A stretch of DNA of 39,571 bases from Snodgrassella alvi SCGC AB-598-O02 (GCA_000725195.1 JAIL01000250.1:1-39571), one strand, 5' to 3'; positions 1-9,162 are shown, numbered from the stretch's first letter. Notes: generated by a model from the letters alone, not told the origin. Program-made: numbers and translations.

Positions 1-17
1 TTTAGCTAGTAAACAGG

Positions 18-47
18 TTGATATATAGATTTATCGTCAATTACAAT
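18..47 (+). promoter_or_regulatory. Putative sigma70-type promoter of the macAB operon
   Basis: TTGATA at 18-23 and TACAAT at 42-47 are separated by 18 bp, about 70 bases before the macA start. The match to the -35/-10 consensus is good, but the surroundings are AT-rich, so chance matches are possible. No operator is evident. Confidence 0.45.
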
Positions 48-118
48 CCGCTTTTATTTTGCCGTGACAGATTAATGCCGGCAGACCGTTCGCTGTTATA
101 TTTTGGATATTGAAGCAA

Positions 119-1303
119 ATGAAGAAGAAATGGATAAAAAGGACAATTTGGCTGTTATTGGCAGTGGTGCTGATAGCAGTACTTTGGGCAATATTTCGCC
201 CTAAAGAAGAAGTGAATTATATTACGGATGAAGTACAGCGCAGTAATTTGAATCAGATTGTGAATGCTACCGGTGAAATTTCTGCTGCGCAATTGGTTGA
301 TGTCGGCGCACAGGCTTCAGGTCAGATTAAAAAATTATATGTGAAACTGGGACAGCAAGTTAAGAAAGGCGATCTGATTGCCAGTATTGATTCGACAACA
401 CAATTGAATACGCTTAATACAAATAAAGCCAGACTGGACACTTATCGTGCTCAGTTGGTATCTGCGCAGGTGGCCTTAAGAGTAAAACAAAGGGCTTTTG
501 ATCGTGAACGGGCATTATTGGTACAGGATGCAACTTCGAAGGCCGACTGGGAAAATGCGCAAGACGCTCTGGCTGCCGCCAAAGCGAATGTAGCTGAACT
601 TAGATCACAAATTCGCCAAACTCAGATTGCCATTAATACTTCAGAAGCAGATCTGGGCTATACCCGAATTACTGCACCTATGGATGGAACGGTTGTATCT
701 ATACCTGTCGAAGAAGGGCAAACGGTGAATGCCAGCCAGAATACACCGACTATTGTACAGCTGGCAGATTTAAGCAAAATGTTGAATAAGATGCAGATTG
801 CAGAAGGGGATATGAGCAAGGTTAAGGCAGGCATGTCACTGACATTTACAACACTGGCTGATAATACAAAAAAACGACATGCGAAACTAGATGTGGTTGA
901 CCCCGGTCTGACTACGATGTCTCAAGGTAGTTACAATACCAGTACCGATACTACAGACACAGCTATTTACTATTACGCCCGTGCTCTGGTGCCAAATGAT
1001 GACGGCGCATTGCATATTGGTATGACGACGCAGAATAATATCCTGGTCAAGTCAGTTAAGGGAGTTTTAACTGTTTCGAATCAGGCCATTAAACATCGTC
1101 AAGGTAAGAAGATAGTGATGGTGCTGGATAATAATCAGCAGGTTCACCCTGTGCAGGTTGAGACAGGTATTACCGATGGTATGCGTACTGAGATTGTGAA
1201 AGGATTGAAAGAAGGCGATAAGGTGGTGGTGTCTTCTATGAACAATGCTGAAGCAAAAAAAAGACAATCTAAAAATGCCAAAATGCCCGGACCGAGAATG
1301 TAA
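119..1303 (+). CDS. macA: MacA-like periplasmic adaptor (membrane fusion protein) of an ABC efflux pump
   Basis: HlyD/RND-type membrane fusion protein of 394 aa, the normal MacA size. It has an inner-membrane anchor at about residues 9-26, a biotinyl-lipoyl half-motif near the N-terminus (VDVGAQASGQI), a long alpha-helical hairpin rich in Ala, Gln and Arg, the second lipoyl half (YTRITAPMDGTVV) and a C-terminal beta-barrel / membrane-proximal region. The adaptor bridges the MacB ATPase to an outer membrane channel. An in-frame TTG at 110 would add three residues; ATG 119 is preferred because it starts the basic stretch before the anchor. It lies 3 bp before macB. Known homologues export macrolides, lipopeptides or lipid-like substrates; the substrate here cannot be read from sequence. 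Confidence 0.9.
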   Translation: MKKKWIKRTIWLLLAVVLIAVLWAIFRPKEEVNYITDEVQRSNLNQIVNATGEISAAQLVDVGAQASGQIKKLYVKLGQQVKKGDLIASIDSTTQLNTLNTNKARLDTYRAQLVSAQVALRVKQRAFDRERALLVQDATSKADWENAQDALAAAKANVAELRSQIRQTQIAINTSEADLGYTRITAPMDGTVVSIPVEEGQTVNASQNTPTIVQLADLSKMLNKMQIAEGDMSKVKAGMSLTFTTLADNTKKRHAKLDVVDPGLTTMSQGSYNTSTDTTDTAIYYYARALVPNDDGALHIGMTTQNNILVKSVKGVLTVSNQAIKHRQGKKIVMVLDNNQQVHPVQVETGITDGMRTEIVKGLKEGDKVVVSSMNNAEAKKRQSKNAKMPGPRM

Positions 1304-1306
1304 ACC

Positions 1307-3244
1307 ATGAGTCTATTGGAAATTAAGGGTGTTAATCGCTGGTTTGGGCATGGTGAAAGCCGTGTACATGTGCTTAAAGATATTAATCTGAGCATTGAAA
1401 AAGGCGATTTTGTGGCTATTATTGGTCAGTCTGGATCTGGTAAGTCGACACTGATGAATATTATTGGTTGTTTGGACGTACCATCTAGTGGCTCATATAA
1501 GATTGATAGTGTGGAAACCGCTGCGATGAGTGGCGATCAGCAGGCTGCGCTACGTCGTAAGAGTTTTGGTTTTATTTTTCAGCGCTATAATCTGTTAGGA
1601 TCGTTAACTGCACGCGAAAATGTGGCTTTGCCGGCAGTCTATGCCGGTATGGATTTATCTGAACGGCAACAACGAGCTCAGGAATTATTAGACCAGCTGG
1701 GTTTATCGGGTAAGGAAAATAATAAACCCAGTGAATTATCCGGTGGACAACAGCAACGTGTCAGTATTGCTCGCGCCTTAATGAATGGCGGGGAAATTAT
1801 ACTGGCCGATGAGCCGACTGGTGCGTTGGATACTGCCAGTGGCAAAAATGTAATGGAGATTTTGCACGGCTTACATGAGGCTGGACACACTATTGTTATG
1901 GTCACTCATGATCCCGGGATTGCTGCCAATGCAAATCGGGTAATTGAAATCCGTGACGGACGGATTATTGCTGATCACAGTAAGTCTTTGGATATTGCGC
2001 CCAGCAATATAACCAGTATTGAGGAAAAAAATTCTTGGCTTTTTTATAAAGATCAGTTGTTTGAATCTTTTAAGATGTCTGTTCAGGCAATTAAAGCACA
2101 TAAGATGCGTTCTTTTCTGACTATGCTGGGCATTATTATCGGGATTGCTTCGGTCATTTCGGTAGTGGCTTTAGGGCGAGGTTCACAAGAAAAAATTCTG
2201 AAAGATATTAATGCTATCGGGACGAATACGATTTCTGTTTATCCCGGTAAAGGCTATGGCGATCGGCGATCAAGCAGAATTAAAACGTTGACTGTTGCTG
2301 ATGCAAATTCTCTGAAAGAGCAGCCCTATGTCGATAGTGTTACTCCCGGTGTGGGTATGAAAGGAACACTGACTTTTGCAAATCAGTCACTTTCTGCTCA
2401 GTTGAATGGAGTGGGTGATCAATATTTTGACGTACGTGGTATCAAACTGGCTTATGGTCGTTTGTTCGATGAAGATGATGTCACACAAAATAGTCAGATT
2501 GTAGTCATTGATGACAATACCAAAAATAAGCTATTTTCTGATGGTACTAATCCGATTGGTCAGGTTATTTTATTCAATAAAAGGCCTTTACAGGTGATTG
2601 GTGTCGCCCAGCCTAATAATACTGGTTTCGGTGATACAGACAGTTTGCAGATGTATACGCCGTATACGACTTTGATGAACCGTATTTCAGGTACAAAATA
2701 CATTACTTCGGTAACAGTTAAGATTAAGGATAATGTCAATTCGCAGACAGCAGAAAAAGGTATTATTGAGTTGTTGAAAGCTCGTCATGGTACTGAAGAT
2801 TTCTTCACTCGTAATAGCGACACTATTAAGCAGACGATCGAAAGTACAACAGGGACAATGACGTTGTTAATTTCCTGTATTGCATTGATTTCTCTGGTGG
2901 TTGGCGGTATTGGGGTAATGAATATTATGCTGGTATCGGTAACAGAACGGGTTAAAGAGATTGGTATTCGTATGGCTATTGGTGCCAGACAACATAATAT
3001 TCTGGAACAGTTTTTGATAGAAGCTGTCTTGATCTGTCTGATCGGCGGTCTGGTAGGGGTATTATTTTCCTTTGGCATTAGTGTGCTGTTTAATTTATTT
3101 GCAAAGGATTTTGCAATGTCCTTTTCGACGATTTCTATAATTATGGCGGTCTTGTGTTCCACTATAATTGGTGTAGTGTTTGGGTTTATGCCGGCCAAAC
3201 GAGCTTCGCAGTTAAATCCGATTGATGCTTTATCGCGTGATTAA
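1307..3244 (+). CDS. macB: MacB-like ABC transporter, fused ATPase and permease
   Basis: 645-aa inner-membrane protein with an N-terminal nucleotide-binding domain and a C-terminal MacB/FtsX permease. Walker A GQSGSGKST is at residues 40-48, the signature LSGGQQQ at 144-150, Walker B IILADEP at 164-170 and the H-loop His at 201. The first membrane helix follows MRSFLTMLGIIIGIASVIS (about 267-285), then comes a large periplasmic domain (about 290-520) and three more helices near the end (LLISCIALISLVVGGIGVMN and beyond). MacB works as a dimer that drives MacA and the outer membrane channel mechanically. Only 3 bp separate it from macA, so the two are almost certainly cotranscribed. All catalytic motifs are intact. 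Confidence 0.95.
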   Translation: MSLLEIKGVNRWFGHGESRVHVLKDINLSIEKGDFVAIIGQSGSGKSTLMNIIGCLDVPSSGSYKIDSVETAAMSGDQQAALRRKSFGFIFQRYNLLGSLTARENVALPAVYAGMDLSERQQRAQELLDQLGLSGKENNKPSELSGGQQQRVSIARALMNGGEIILADEPTGALDTASGKNVMEILHGLHEAGHTIVMVTHDPGIAANANRVIEIRDGRIIADHSKSLDIAPSNITSIEEKNSWLFYKDQLFESFKMSVQAIKAHKMRSFLTMLGIIIGIASVISVVALGRGSQEKILKDINAIGTNTISVYPGKGYGDRRSSRIKTLTVADANSLKEQPYVDSVTPGVGMKGTLTFANQSLSAQLNGVGDQYFDVRGIKLAYGRLFDEDDVTQNSQIVVIDDNTKNKLFSDGTNPIGQVILFNKRPLQVIGVAQPNNTGFGDTDSLQMYTPYTTLMNRISGTKYITSVTVKIKDNVNSQTAEKGIIELLKARHGTEDFFTRNSDTIKQTIESTTGTMTLLISCIALISLVVGGIGVMNIMLVSVTERVKEIGIRMAIGARQHNILEQFLIEAVLICLIGGLVGVLFSFGISVLFNLFAKDFAMSFSTISIIMAVLCSTIIGVVFGFMPAKRASQLNPIDALSRD

Positions 3245-3344
3245 ATAATGTAATATTGGAAAATGTTGGAATTAAGACATTGGATTTTTAATGTTTGTCA
3301 GCAAAGTTAATATAAACAGTCTGAGATAATATTAAGTATTGATC

Positions 3345-4736
3345 ATGAAAATTTTAACCGCAGCAAGACGTTATACTAGTTTATCCTTGATGGTGACGGG
3401 GCTATTATGTGCGTGTACAACGTCAACACTATACCCGAATCATAGTTTACAAAAAGCAGGTATGTTGAGCAGTACCGACATTGCTGCCATGTATCATGTT
3501 GATACAAACTGGTGGGAAAATTATCAGGATCCGCTACTCAATGAACTGGTCGAAACAGCACTAAGTAACAATATTGATTTGCGTCAGGCTGCACTGACAG
3601 CTGAAAAAGCTCGTTATAATGCGCGACTTGCTGAAGTGGCATTATTTCCAACTGCTAGTGGTTCACTTGGAGCCAGCAGTTCTAAGGATCTGAAACAGGG
3701 TGGTGCTTCCAGTCGTAATTTCAATGGGCAAATTGGGCTGAGTTATGAGGTTGACCTGTGGCAAAAATTACGTGCCACTACCGATGCATCAATCTGGAAA
3801 TATCATGCCAGTGAACAGGATTTACAAAGTAGTCGTTTATCTCTGATCAATAGTGTTGTTGATGGCTATTTCCATTTAGCTTATGTTGATGGTGCGATTG
3901 AGCTGACTCAGCAAAGTATCACTAAATATCAGAAAATTGCCCACATTGCTCAGGCTCAGTATCAGTCTGGTAAGGTGAGCAGTATTAATGCCATGAATGC
4001 TAAACACTCGTTGTTGAGTGCTGAAAATACGCTCACTTCTCTACAGCAAAATCGGGTTGAAATTTTGCAAAATTTGCATAATTTATTGAATCAGCGTCCT
4101 AATGAGGTAGGTAATATTCGGCCAACTGCATTGGGAAAAATACATTTTAATTCTGTTAATCTGGATGTACCTCTATCTGTATTGGCGAATCGTCCAGACC
4201 TGCGGGCAGCAGAGTATAGACTGCAATCTGCCTATGCCAGTCAGCAGGCTACCCGACGCAGCTGGTACCCAAGTATCAGTCTGAATACTGCTGTTAATTC
4301 TCGTTCCAGTGATTCGGCATACGCATTACGATTTCCGGTTGGTACGGCTTCTGTCAGTATCAATTTGCCATTTCTGGATTGGCAGACACTGCATTGGCAG
4401 AATAAGCAGGCTAAAGCAGAATTTGACAGCGCGATATTAAGTTTTGAACAGTCGCTGACTACAGCGCTGAATGAGGTGGATCGCTATTACCGCCAATATA
4501 ATTTAAGTAAGAATAATTTAGCGAATACGCAGAAGAAATATCAGTTTGATCAGAAAAACAGTCGGTATTATCAGGCACGTTATCAATACGGCGCTAATCC
4601 GTTAAGCGATTGGCTGGATGCATTGAATAAAGAATACTCATCTGCTCAGAATGTATTAAATAATCGCTACGTGGTATTGCAGAATGAGAATTTAATTTAT
4701 CAGGCTATGGCGGGACGCTATCAAGCTAAACAATGA
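3345..4736 (+). CDS. Outer membrane efflux lipoprotein, NodT/OprM type
   Basis: 463-aa outer membrane factor of the TolC superfamily, NodT branch. The N-terminus is a lipoprotein signal with a lipobox-like Leu-Cys-Ala-Cys, so Cys24 (or Cys22) is the likely lipidated residue. Two repeated OEP domains follow, with the hallmarks VDLWQKL in the first half and LANRPDLRAAEYRL then LPFLDW in the second. An upstream in-frame TTG at 3339 would add two residues, but ATG 3345 is the better start. It follows macB by about 100 bp with no terminator between, so it probably supplies a dedicated channel for this pump. Generic TolC serves MacAB in E. coli; a private channel in the operon is the inference here. 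Confidence 0.9.
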   Translation: MKILTAARRYTSLSLMVTGLLCACTTSTLYPNHSLQKAGMLSSTDIAAMYHVDTNWWENYQDPLLNELVETALSNNIDLRQAALTAEKARYNARLAEVALFPTASGSLGASSSKDLKQGGASSRNFNGQIGLSYEVDLWQKLRATTDASIWKYHASEQDLQSSRLSLINSVVDGYFHLAYVDGAIELTQQSITKYQKIAHIAQAQYQSGKVSSINAMNAKHSLLSAENTLTSLQQNRVEILQNLHNLLNQRPNEVGNIRPTALGKIHFNSVNLDVPLSVLANRPDLRAAEYRLQSAYASQQATRRSWYPSISLNTAVNSRSSDSAYALRFPVGTASVSINLPFLDWQTLHWQNKQAKAEFDSAILSFEQSLTTALNEVDRYYRQYNLSKNNLANTQKKYQFDQKNSRYYQARYQYGANPLSDWLDALNKEYSSAQNVLNNRYVVLQNENLIYQAMAGRYQAKQ

Positions 4737-4774
4737 CAGATTGATTCTGTTTAATAATATCAGGTCTTATATAT

Positions 4775-4812
4775 AAACAGTAATAATTTAGAAATTATTA
4801 CTGTTTATTTTT
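4775..4812 (+). terminator. Rho-independent terminator of the efflux operon
   Basis: A perfect 15-bp stem (4775-4789 with 4792-4806, arm begins AAACAGTAATAA) around a very short loop is followed by a T-rich tract. It lies 39 bp after the stop of the outer membrane gene. Confidence 0.85.
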
Positions 4813-4813
4813 G

Positions 4814-4881
4814 TGAGCGAAGAATAAAAAAACGCCCCTAAAAAGGGGCGTAAAAGGAACACAAACCACTACCAATAAAAC
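4814..4881. repeat. Dispersed repeat, copy 1, with a GC-rich hairpin inside
   Basis: TGAGCGAAGA (4814-4823) and AAACCACTACCAATAAAA (4863-4880) recur almost unchanged at 24525-24534 and 24542-24560 behind another terminator. In this copy a hairpin ACGCCCCT / AGGGGCGT (4832-4839 with 4844-4851) sits between the two blocks. A run of A on its left would make it a terminator only for minus-strand transcripts, yet no minus-strand gene is nearby. Confidence 0.5.
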
Positions 4882-5334
4882 TTTGAGGAAAAATCAATAT
4901 TCGAAACTATAAGAAGAATGCAATGATATGAAGCTCTGAATATGTTTATGATCTGATTGAATTTCTCATCTCTCTGATCATGTAAGCTATAGTAATCAAA
5001 ATTAATTCTTATTGCAAATGATATTTATTATTATTTGTATCAAAATTAACAGATTTTTATTATCATGCTGATTTTAATAAAAATTTAATTTTGCTCAATT
5101 TGCTTAAAGCTGATTTATTAAACGAATATGAATGTATAATAATGTTGGCTTATTTTCTAAACTATATGGTTATATGAAAATGTGTACTCTTTTGTCTGTA
5201 AACAATCTTTATTAATGAATGGATAATTTAATTCCAATTTATCTGCCCATGTCTGATAGCTGGTATGCTTAGCATGTCTTTTTTAGTATGATTAAGCTTT
5301 TGGTTCGGCGGTTATCCGCTACAAAGTGCCATAT
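4882..5334. other. AT-rich spacer before dnaQ
   Basis: No supported gene. It holds an imperfect inverted repeat CAAATGATA / TATTATTTG (5015-5023 with 5029-5037) that loosely resembles a Fur-type operator, and a TATAAT at 5135-5140 that could be the -10 of a dnaQ promoter. Both are weak in such AT-rich DNA. Confidence 0.35.
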
Positions 5335-6060
5335 ATGCGTCAAATAATTTTAGATACTGAAACTACTGGGCTTTCTACCCAGAATGGTGACCGCTTAATT
5401 GAATTTGCTGGTGTGGAAATGATAGATAGGCGTTTGACTGGGAATAATCTGCATTTATTTATAGATCCTGAACGCGATATTCCTGAGGAAGCAATTGCCA
5501 TTCATGGTATTACTCCTGAAATACTCCAAGAGAAAAACGCACCTGTATTTTCTGTAGTGGCACAACAAATTGCTGAATATATCCGTGATTCAGAATTGGT
5601 TATTCATAATGCAGGCTTTGATATCGGTTTTCTGAATATGGAGTTTAATCGTTTGGGTATGCCAAATGTAGAGAGTATTACCAAAAATCAAATTGATACT
5701 TTACAAATGGCAAGAGAAAGGTATCCCGGACAAAAAAATTCTCTGGATGCTTTATGTACGCGTTTGGAAGTAGATCGCAGCAAACGCGTTTTACATGGTG
5801 CCCTGATAGACTGTGAATTATTGGCTGAGGTGTATCTGGCTATGACTCGCAGTCAGTTTAGTTTGGTTGATGAATTGACTTCACCACTTATGCAAAGCCA
5901 GACGCAGACGATAGCGACCAAATATCAGATTGATCATGAGCAACTGCGGGTAATTGCAGCAGATGAGAATGAACTAGCAGAACATGAAGCTTATCTCCTG
6001 TCTTTAGATAAGATCGTGGACGGTGATTGTCTGTGGCGTAAATGGGATAAATCAGTATGA
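5335..6060 (+). CDS. dnaQ: DNA polymerase III epsilon subunit (3'-5' proofreading exonuclease)
   Basis: 241-aa DEDDh exonuclease. Exo I is DTETTG (Asp7, Glu9), Exo II is HNAGFDIGFLN (Asp96) and Exo III has His154 and Asp159 in HGALIDCELL, matching the E. coli epsilon catalytic set. It proofreads in the replicative core with the alpha and theta subunits. A GTG at 5326 in frame would add three residues; ATG 5335 is chosen because family members start directly with the first beta-strand (MRQIILDTETTG). The last bases overlap ispD in an ATGA arrangement, so translation is coupled. Confidence 0.93.
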   Translation: MRQIILDTETTGLSTQNGDRLIEFAGVEMIDRRLTGNNLHLFIDPERDIPEEAIAIHGITPEILQEKNAPVFSVVAQQIAEYIRDSELVIHNAGFDIGFLNMEFNRLGMPNVESITKNQIDTLQMARERYPGQKNSLDALCTRLEVDRSKRVLHGALIDCELLAEVYLAMTRSQFSLVDELTSPLMQSQTQTIATKYQIDHEQLRVIAADENELAEHEAYLLSLDKIVDGDCLWRKWDKSV

Positions 6061-6764
6061 GTCGTAATATTGCATTGGTGCCTGCGGCAGGTGTCGGGCA
6101 AAGATTTGGTGCACCATGCCCGAAACAGTATGTTGATTTAGCCGGACAGACAGTTTTACAACATACGATAAACCGTTTATTGTCGATACCCGAAATTGAT
6201 TTATTATTGATAGTGGTTTCACCGGAAGATGCTTATATCGATGATGTATATCCGTTAGCTAAAACTCCGGAACGGGTGCATATTTTGCGCTGTGGCGGTG
6301 CTAGCCGGGCATTGACAGTTAAAAATGGTATCGCTGCTGCTCGAAATCAGTTTGCTGTGCAGGAAGATGATTGGATATTGGTGCATGATGCTGCACGTTG
6401 TTGCGTGAAACCTGAATCTGTACAATCGTTGATCGTGGCAGTACAAGATGATGCTGTTGGTGGTTTATTGGCTTTGCCAGTCAGCGATACGTTAAAACGT
6501 GCTAATGCGCAAGGACGAGTGAGTCAAACTGTTGACCGAGCCAAAATGTGGCAGGCTCAAACACCTCAAATGTTTCGTTGCGGTATGCTGTATAGGGCAC
6601 TTGAGGCTGCGGATTTAACACAGGTGACAGATGAAGCTTCTGCTGTTGAAGGGCAAGGTTTTGCACCATTGCTGGTAACAGGCAATGTGCAAAATCTGAA
6701 AATAACCACTCCACAAGATCTTGCTCTGGCAAGATTTTTTCTATTTGAGGAACAAGCGATATGA
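6057..6764 (+). CDS. ispD: 2-C-methyl-D-erythritol 4-phosphate cytidylyltransferase
   Basis: 235 aa, the usual IspD length. It joins CTP to MEP in the third step of the non-mevalonate isoprenoid pathway. The nucleotide-binding loop [10 protein letters not shown] is at residues 8-17 with PKQY just after, followed by VHDAARC and a C-terminal [13 protein letters not shown]. It starts inside the dnaQ stop (4-bp overlap) and overlaps ispF by 4 bp, so dnaQ, ispD and ispF form one translationally coupled unit. Confidence 0.95.
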   Translation: MSRNIALVPAAGVGQRFGAPCPKQYVDLAGQTVLQHTINRLLSIPEIDLLLIVVSPEDAYIDDVYPLAKTPERVHILRCGGASRALTVKNGIAAARNQFAVQEDDWILVHDAARCCVKPESVQSLIVAVQDDAVGGLLALPVSDTLKRANAQGRVSQTVDRAKMWQAQTPQMFRCGMLYRALEAADLTQVTDEASAVEGQGFAPLLVTGNVQNLKITTPQDLALARFFLFEEQAI

Positions 6765-7243
6765 CGGCAATGCGTATCGGTCAGGGATATGATGTTCATC
6801 AGTTGGTCAGTGGGCGACCGTTAATACTAGGAGGTGTCAATATACCTTATAACAAAGGGCTACAGGGTCATTCTGATGCTGATGCTTTGCTGCATGCAAT
6901 TACTGATGCATTATTAGGTGCTGTGGCTTTTGGAGATATTGGAAAATTGTATCCTGACACTGATGGCATTAATAAAGATGCTGATAGCAGAATATTACTG
7001 CGTGGAGCTTATCAGCTCGTGCAGAATAGCGGCTGGCAGATAGTTAATGTGGACAGTACGATTATTGCGCAACAGCCTAAACTTCGACCGTATATTGATC
7101 AGATGCGTTACAATATAGCCAGTGATTTAAATGTGCCAATTGATATGGTAAATGTCAAGGGTAAGACTAATGAAAAGCTAGGTTACCTAGGCAGGGAAGA
7201 AGCAATTGAAGCTCAGGCAATTGTGTTGTTGATGGCTATTTAG
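6761..7243 (+). CDS. ispF: 2-C-methyl-D-erythritol 2,4-cyclodiphosphate synthase
   Basis: 160-aa homotrimeric zinc enzyme that cyclises CDP-ME 2-phosphate to MEcPP. The metal-binding Asp11-x-His13 in GQGYDVHQL, the [18 protein letters not shown] helix and the C-terminal [20 protein letters not shown] block are all present. It overlaps ispD by 4 bp. A second in-frame ATG three codons in (6770) is an alternative start. Confidence 0.95.
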   Translation: MTAMRIGQGYDVHQLVSGRPLILGGVNIPYNKGLQGHSDADALLHAITDALLGAVAFGDIGKLYPDTDGINKDADSRILLRGAYQLVQNSGWQIVNVDSTIIAQQPKLRPYIDQMRYNIASDLNVPIDMVNVKGKTNEKLGYLGREEAIEAQAIVLLMAI

Positions 7244-7324
7244 TCATCAACAGGCTAAAACGATAGTTTGTATTATTGAGTGTGTTTAATGCCCTATGGT
7301 TTAACAAAAGAGAGAGAAAACAAT

Positions 7325-7993
7325 ATGGCCTCACAGGATGAATTAAAGTCTTTGGCAGCTCGAAAAGCATTAGAGTATGTGCAGGAAAATGAATATCTAG
7401 GTATTGGTACTGGTTCTACTGTACGTTTTTTTATTGAGGCTTTGGCGGAAAGTGGCATTAAAATTAAAGGTGCCGTATCCACTTCTTCACAAACCAGTGA
7501 GTTAATGAAAAAATTTGGTATACCTGAAGTTATGCTAAATGAAGTCAATGGTTTGCCAGTGTATATTGATGGTGCTGATGAAGTTAATCATTTATTGCAA
7601 ATGATTAAAGGTGGCGGTGGTGCTTTGCTGAATGAGAAAATTGTTGCCAGTGCAGCTGATCAATTTATATGTATTGCTGATGAAAGTAAATTTGTTAGTC
7701 GTCTGGGTCATGTTCCATTACCTGTGGAAGTGACACCAAATGCTCGCTCTCTGGTGGCGCGCAGGTTGCTAAAGTTGGGTGGTGAACCCAATCTGCGTTT
7801 AGGTTTTACTACGGATCATGGTAATCTGATTTTAGATGTGACTAATTTAAATCTGAATGAGCCGATGAAAATGGAAAATACCATTAATAATTTGCCCGGT
7901 GTCGTGGACAACGGGTTATTCACTAGTCGTCCAGCAGATTTACTTATTCTAGCGTGTCAGGATGGTGTGAAGGTATTAACACCACATAGTTAA
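7325..7993 (+). CDS. rpiA: Ribose-5-phosphate isomerase A
   Basis: 222 aa, close to E. coli RpiA. It interconverts ribose-5-phosphate and ribulose-5-phosphate in the pentose phosphate pathway. Visible motifs are GIGTGSTV, IDGADEVN (Asp82, Asp85), KGGGGALLNEKIV (Lys95, Glu104) and a C-terminal TSRPADLLILA. An in-frame GTG at 7280 would add 15 unconserved residues. ATG 7325 is preceded by a purine-rich AGAGAGA ribosome-binding region and gives the conserved N-terminus MASQDELK. It lies 81 bp after ispF and ends at a clear terminator. Confidence 0.94.
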   Translation: MASQDELKSLAARKALEYVQENEYLGIGTGSTVRFFIEALAESGIKIKGAVSTSSQTSELMKKFGIPEVMLNEVNGLPVYIDGADEVNHLLQMIKGGGGALLNEKIVASAADQFICIADESKFVSRLGHVPLPVEVTPNARSLVARRLLKLGGEPNLRLGFTTDHGNLILDVTNLNLNEPMKMENTINNLPGVVDNGLFTSRPADLLILACQDGVKVLTPHS

Positions 7994-8020
7994 TTTTGTT
8001 GCGGGTTGCAGAAATAATGT

Positions 8021-8047
8021 AAAGGCGGTATTTCCGCCTTTTGTTTT
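8021..8047 (+). terminator. Rho-independent terminator after rpiA
   Basis: Stem AAAGGCGG / CCGCCTTT (8021-8028 with 8034-8041) with a 5-nt loop, followed by a T-rich run, 28 bp after the rpiA stop. Confidence 0.9.
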
Positions 8048-8500
8048 TGGCTGTTCACTTCAAAGATGAAAATATTTATTGATCTATTTAATTATCATGA
8101 TATTCAGTCATTAACTCCGCAAAACAATTTTATTCCATGTTGTTATTGTTCTAGTATTGTTAATAGTTTTATGTAACTTCAATATTTTATTTTTGTTGAA
8201 ATACACGCATTGCTATTCTTCAGTAACATATTTAGTTTTGTTAATCTGTATATTAAAATTACAAGATTTTGGAAATTATTAGCTGATTAATTTTCCCATT
8301 CGTACCTGTTTCCTGAAACAGCCTAAGAATGCAATAAGGATTAACCATAATTTAATTAACATATCTTATAATATTATTAAATATAAACTAATTTAATTAA
8401 TAATTATTGTGTTAAATTTAAATTCATTAATATTTGCTGTTGTTGTAAACCAAACTAAGCTTGAGATCATTTATCCAGCTATTGTTTGGTCGGAAGAAGT
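8048..8500. other. AT-rich spacer between rpiA and the nuclease gene
   Basis: No gene seen. A small perfect hairpin CTGTTTC / GAAACAG lies at 8306-8321 without a T tract. The last 150 bases are very AT-rich and probably hold the nuclease promoter, but no element stands out. A GGAAG ribosome-binding site sits just before the next ATG. Confidence 0.4.
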
Positions 8501-9151
8501 ATGAAAATTCAAAAAAGTTTGTATAAGTGGCGTAATGCCATAATGTGGGTGACTTTTTTTCTCACGGTTTTAAAAATTTGGTTTTCCCCCCATCTGATGG
8601 CTCCTATTGAACAATGGGTGCATAAAGCAGATACCATCGTCCGCAATGTTAATAACTTACTGACTGGTAAACCACCTGTACGTGGCAGTAAAAAATGGGC
8701 TGAGGCAAGTAAAGGTACTTATCACGGTACTGTACAGCAAGTCCATGATGGTGATACTGTGCATATATTTGATACGAATGGACATATTCATAAAGTACGG
8801 CTGGCTAATATTGATGCACCTGAATTAAAACAAGCGTTTGGTGTGGCCAGTCGCGATGCTTTAAAGAAACGCATTGAGCAACAACAAGTGGATGTTAATG
8901 TTGTGACTATTGATCAGTATCGGCGGGAAGTAGGGCAGATAATATTGAATAATGTCGACGTTAATTTATGGATGGTAGCACAAGGATATGCCTGGCACTA
9001 TGATTCTATCGCAAAAAAACAGCAAAACAAATTAGATTTTAGTCGCTACCAGCAAGCACAGATTCAGGCGCAACAAAACCGGTTAGGATTGTGGCACAAA
9101 GCCCGTGCCGTTGCCCCATGGCAATTTCGTCAGCAACAAAAGATTCGTTAA
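8501..9151 (+). CDS. Membrane-anchored staphylococcal-nuclease-type thermonuclease
   Basis: 216 aa. One hydrophobic N-terminal segment (AIMWVTFFLTVLKIWF, about 13-28) suggests a signal anchor, so the enzyme is probably held on the outer face of the inner membrane or exported. The SNase domain starts near residue 73 and keeps the catalytic set: Asp83 and Asp85 in HDGDTV, Arg100, Asp105 and Glu108 in VRLANIDAPEL, and Arg141 in YRREVGQI. The family cuts DNA and RNA with calcium. ATG 8501 has a GGAAG site just upstream; an in-frame TTG at 8486 is less likely. Neisseria Nuc of the same type attacks extracellular DNA; that role here is inference. nth follows after 11 bp. Confidence 0.85.
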   Translation: MKIQKSLYKWRNAIMWVTFFLTVLKIWFSPHLMAPIEQWVHKADTIVRNVNNLLTGKPPVRGSKKWAEASKGTYHGTVQQVHDGDTVHIFDTNGHIHKVRLANIDAPELKQAFGVASRDALKKRIEQQQVDVNVVTIDQYRREVGQIILNNVDVNLWMVAQGYAWHYDSIAKKQQNKLDFSRYQQAQIQAQQNRLGLWHKARAVAPWQFRQQQKIR

Positions 9152-9162
9152 TGGTTTAAGTT

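Noticed and set aside
2785-3198. Long open frame on the minus strand inside macB (also smaller ones inside nagZ, pnp, clpX and the NSS gene)
   Set aside because: It is antisense to a well-conserved gene, has low-complexity composition and no family resemblance; a shadow of the real reading frame.
4832-4851. Terminator of the efflux operon
   Set aside because: The plus-strand side is followed by AAAAGG rather than T; the preceding 15-bp stem with a T tract is the real terminator.
5015-5037. Fur box
   Set aside because: The inverted repeat is imperfect, very AT-rich and not next to an iron-related gene; kept only as a remark in the spacer entry.
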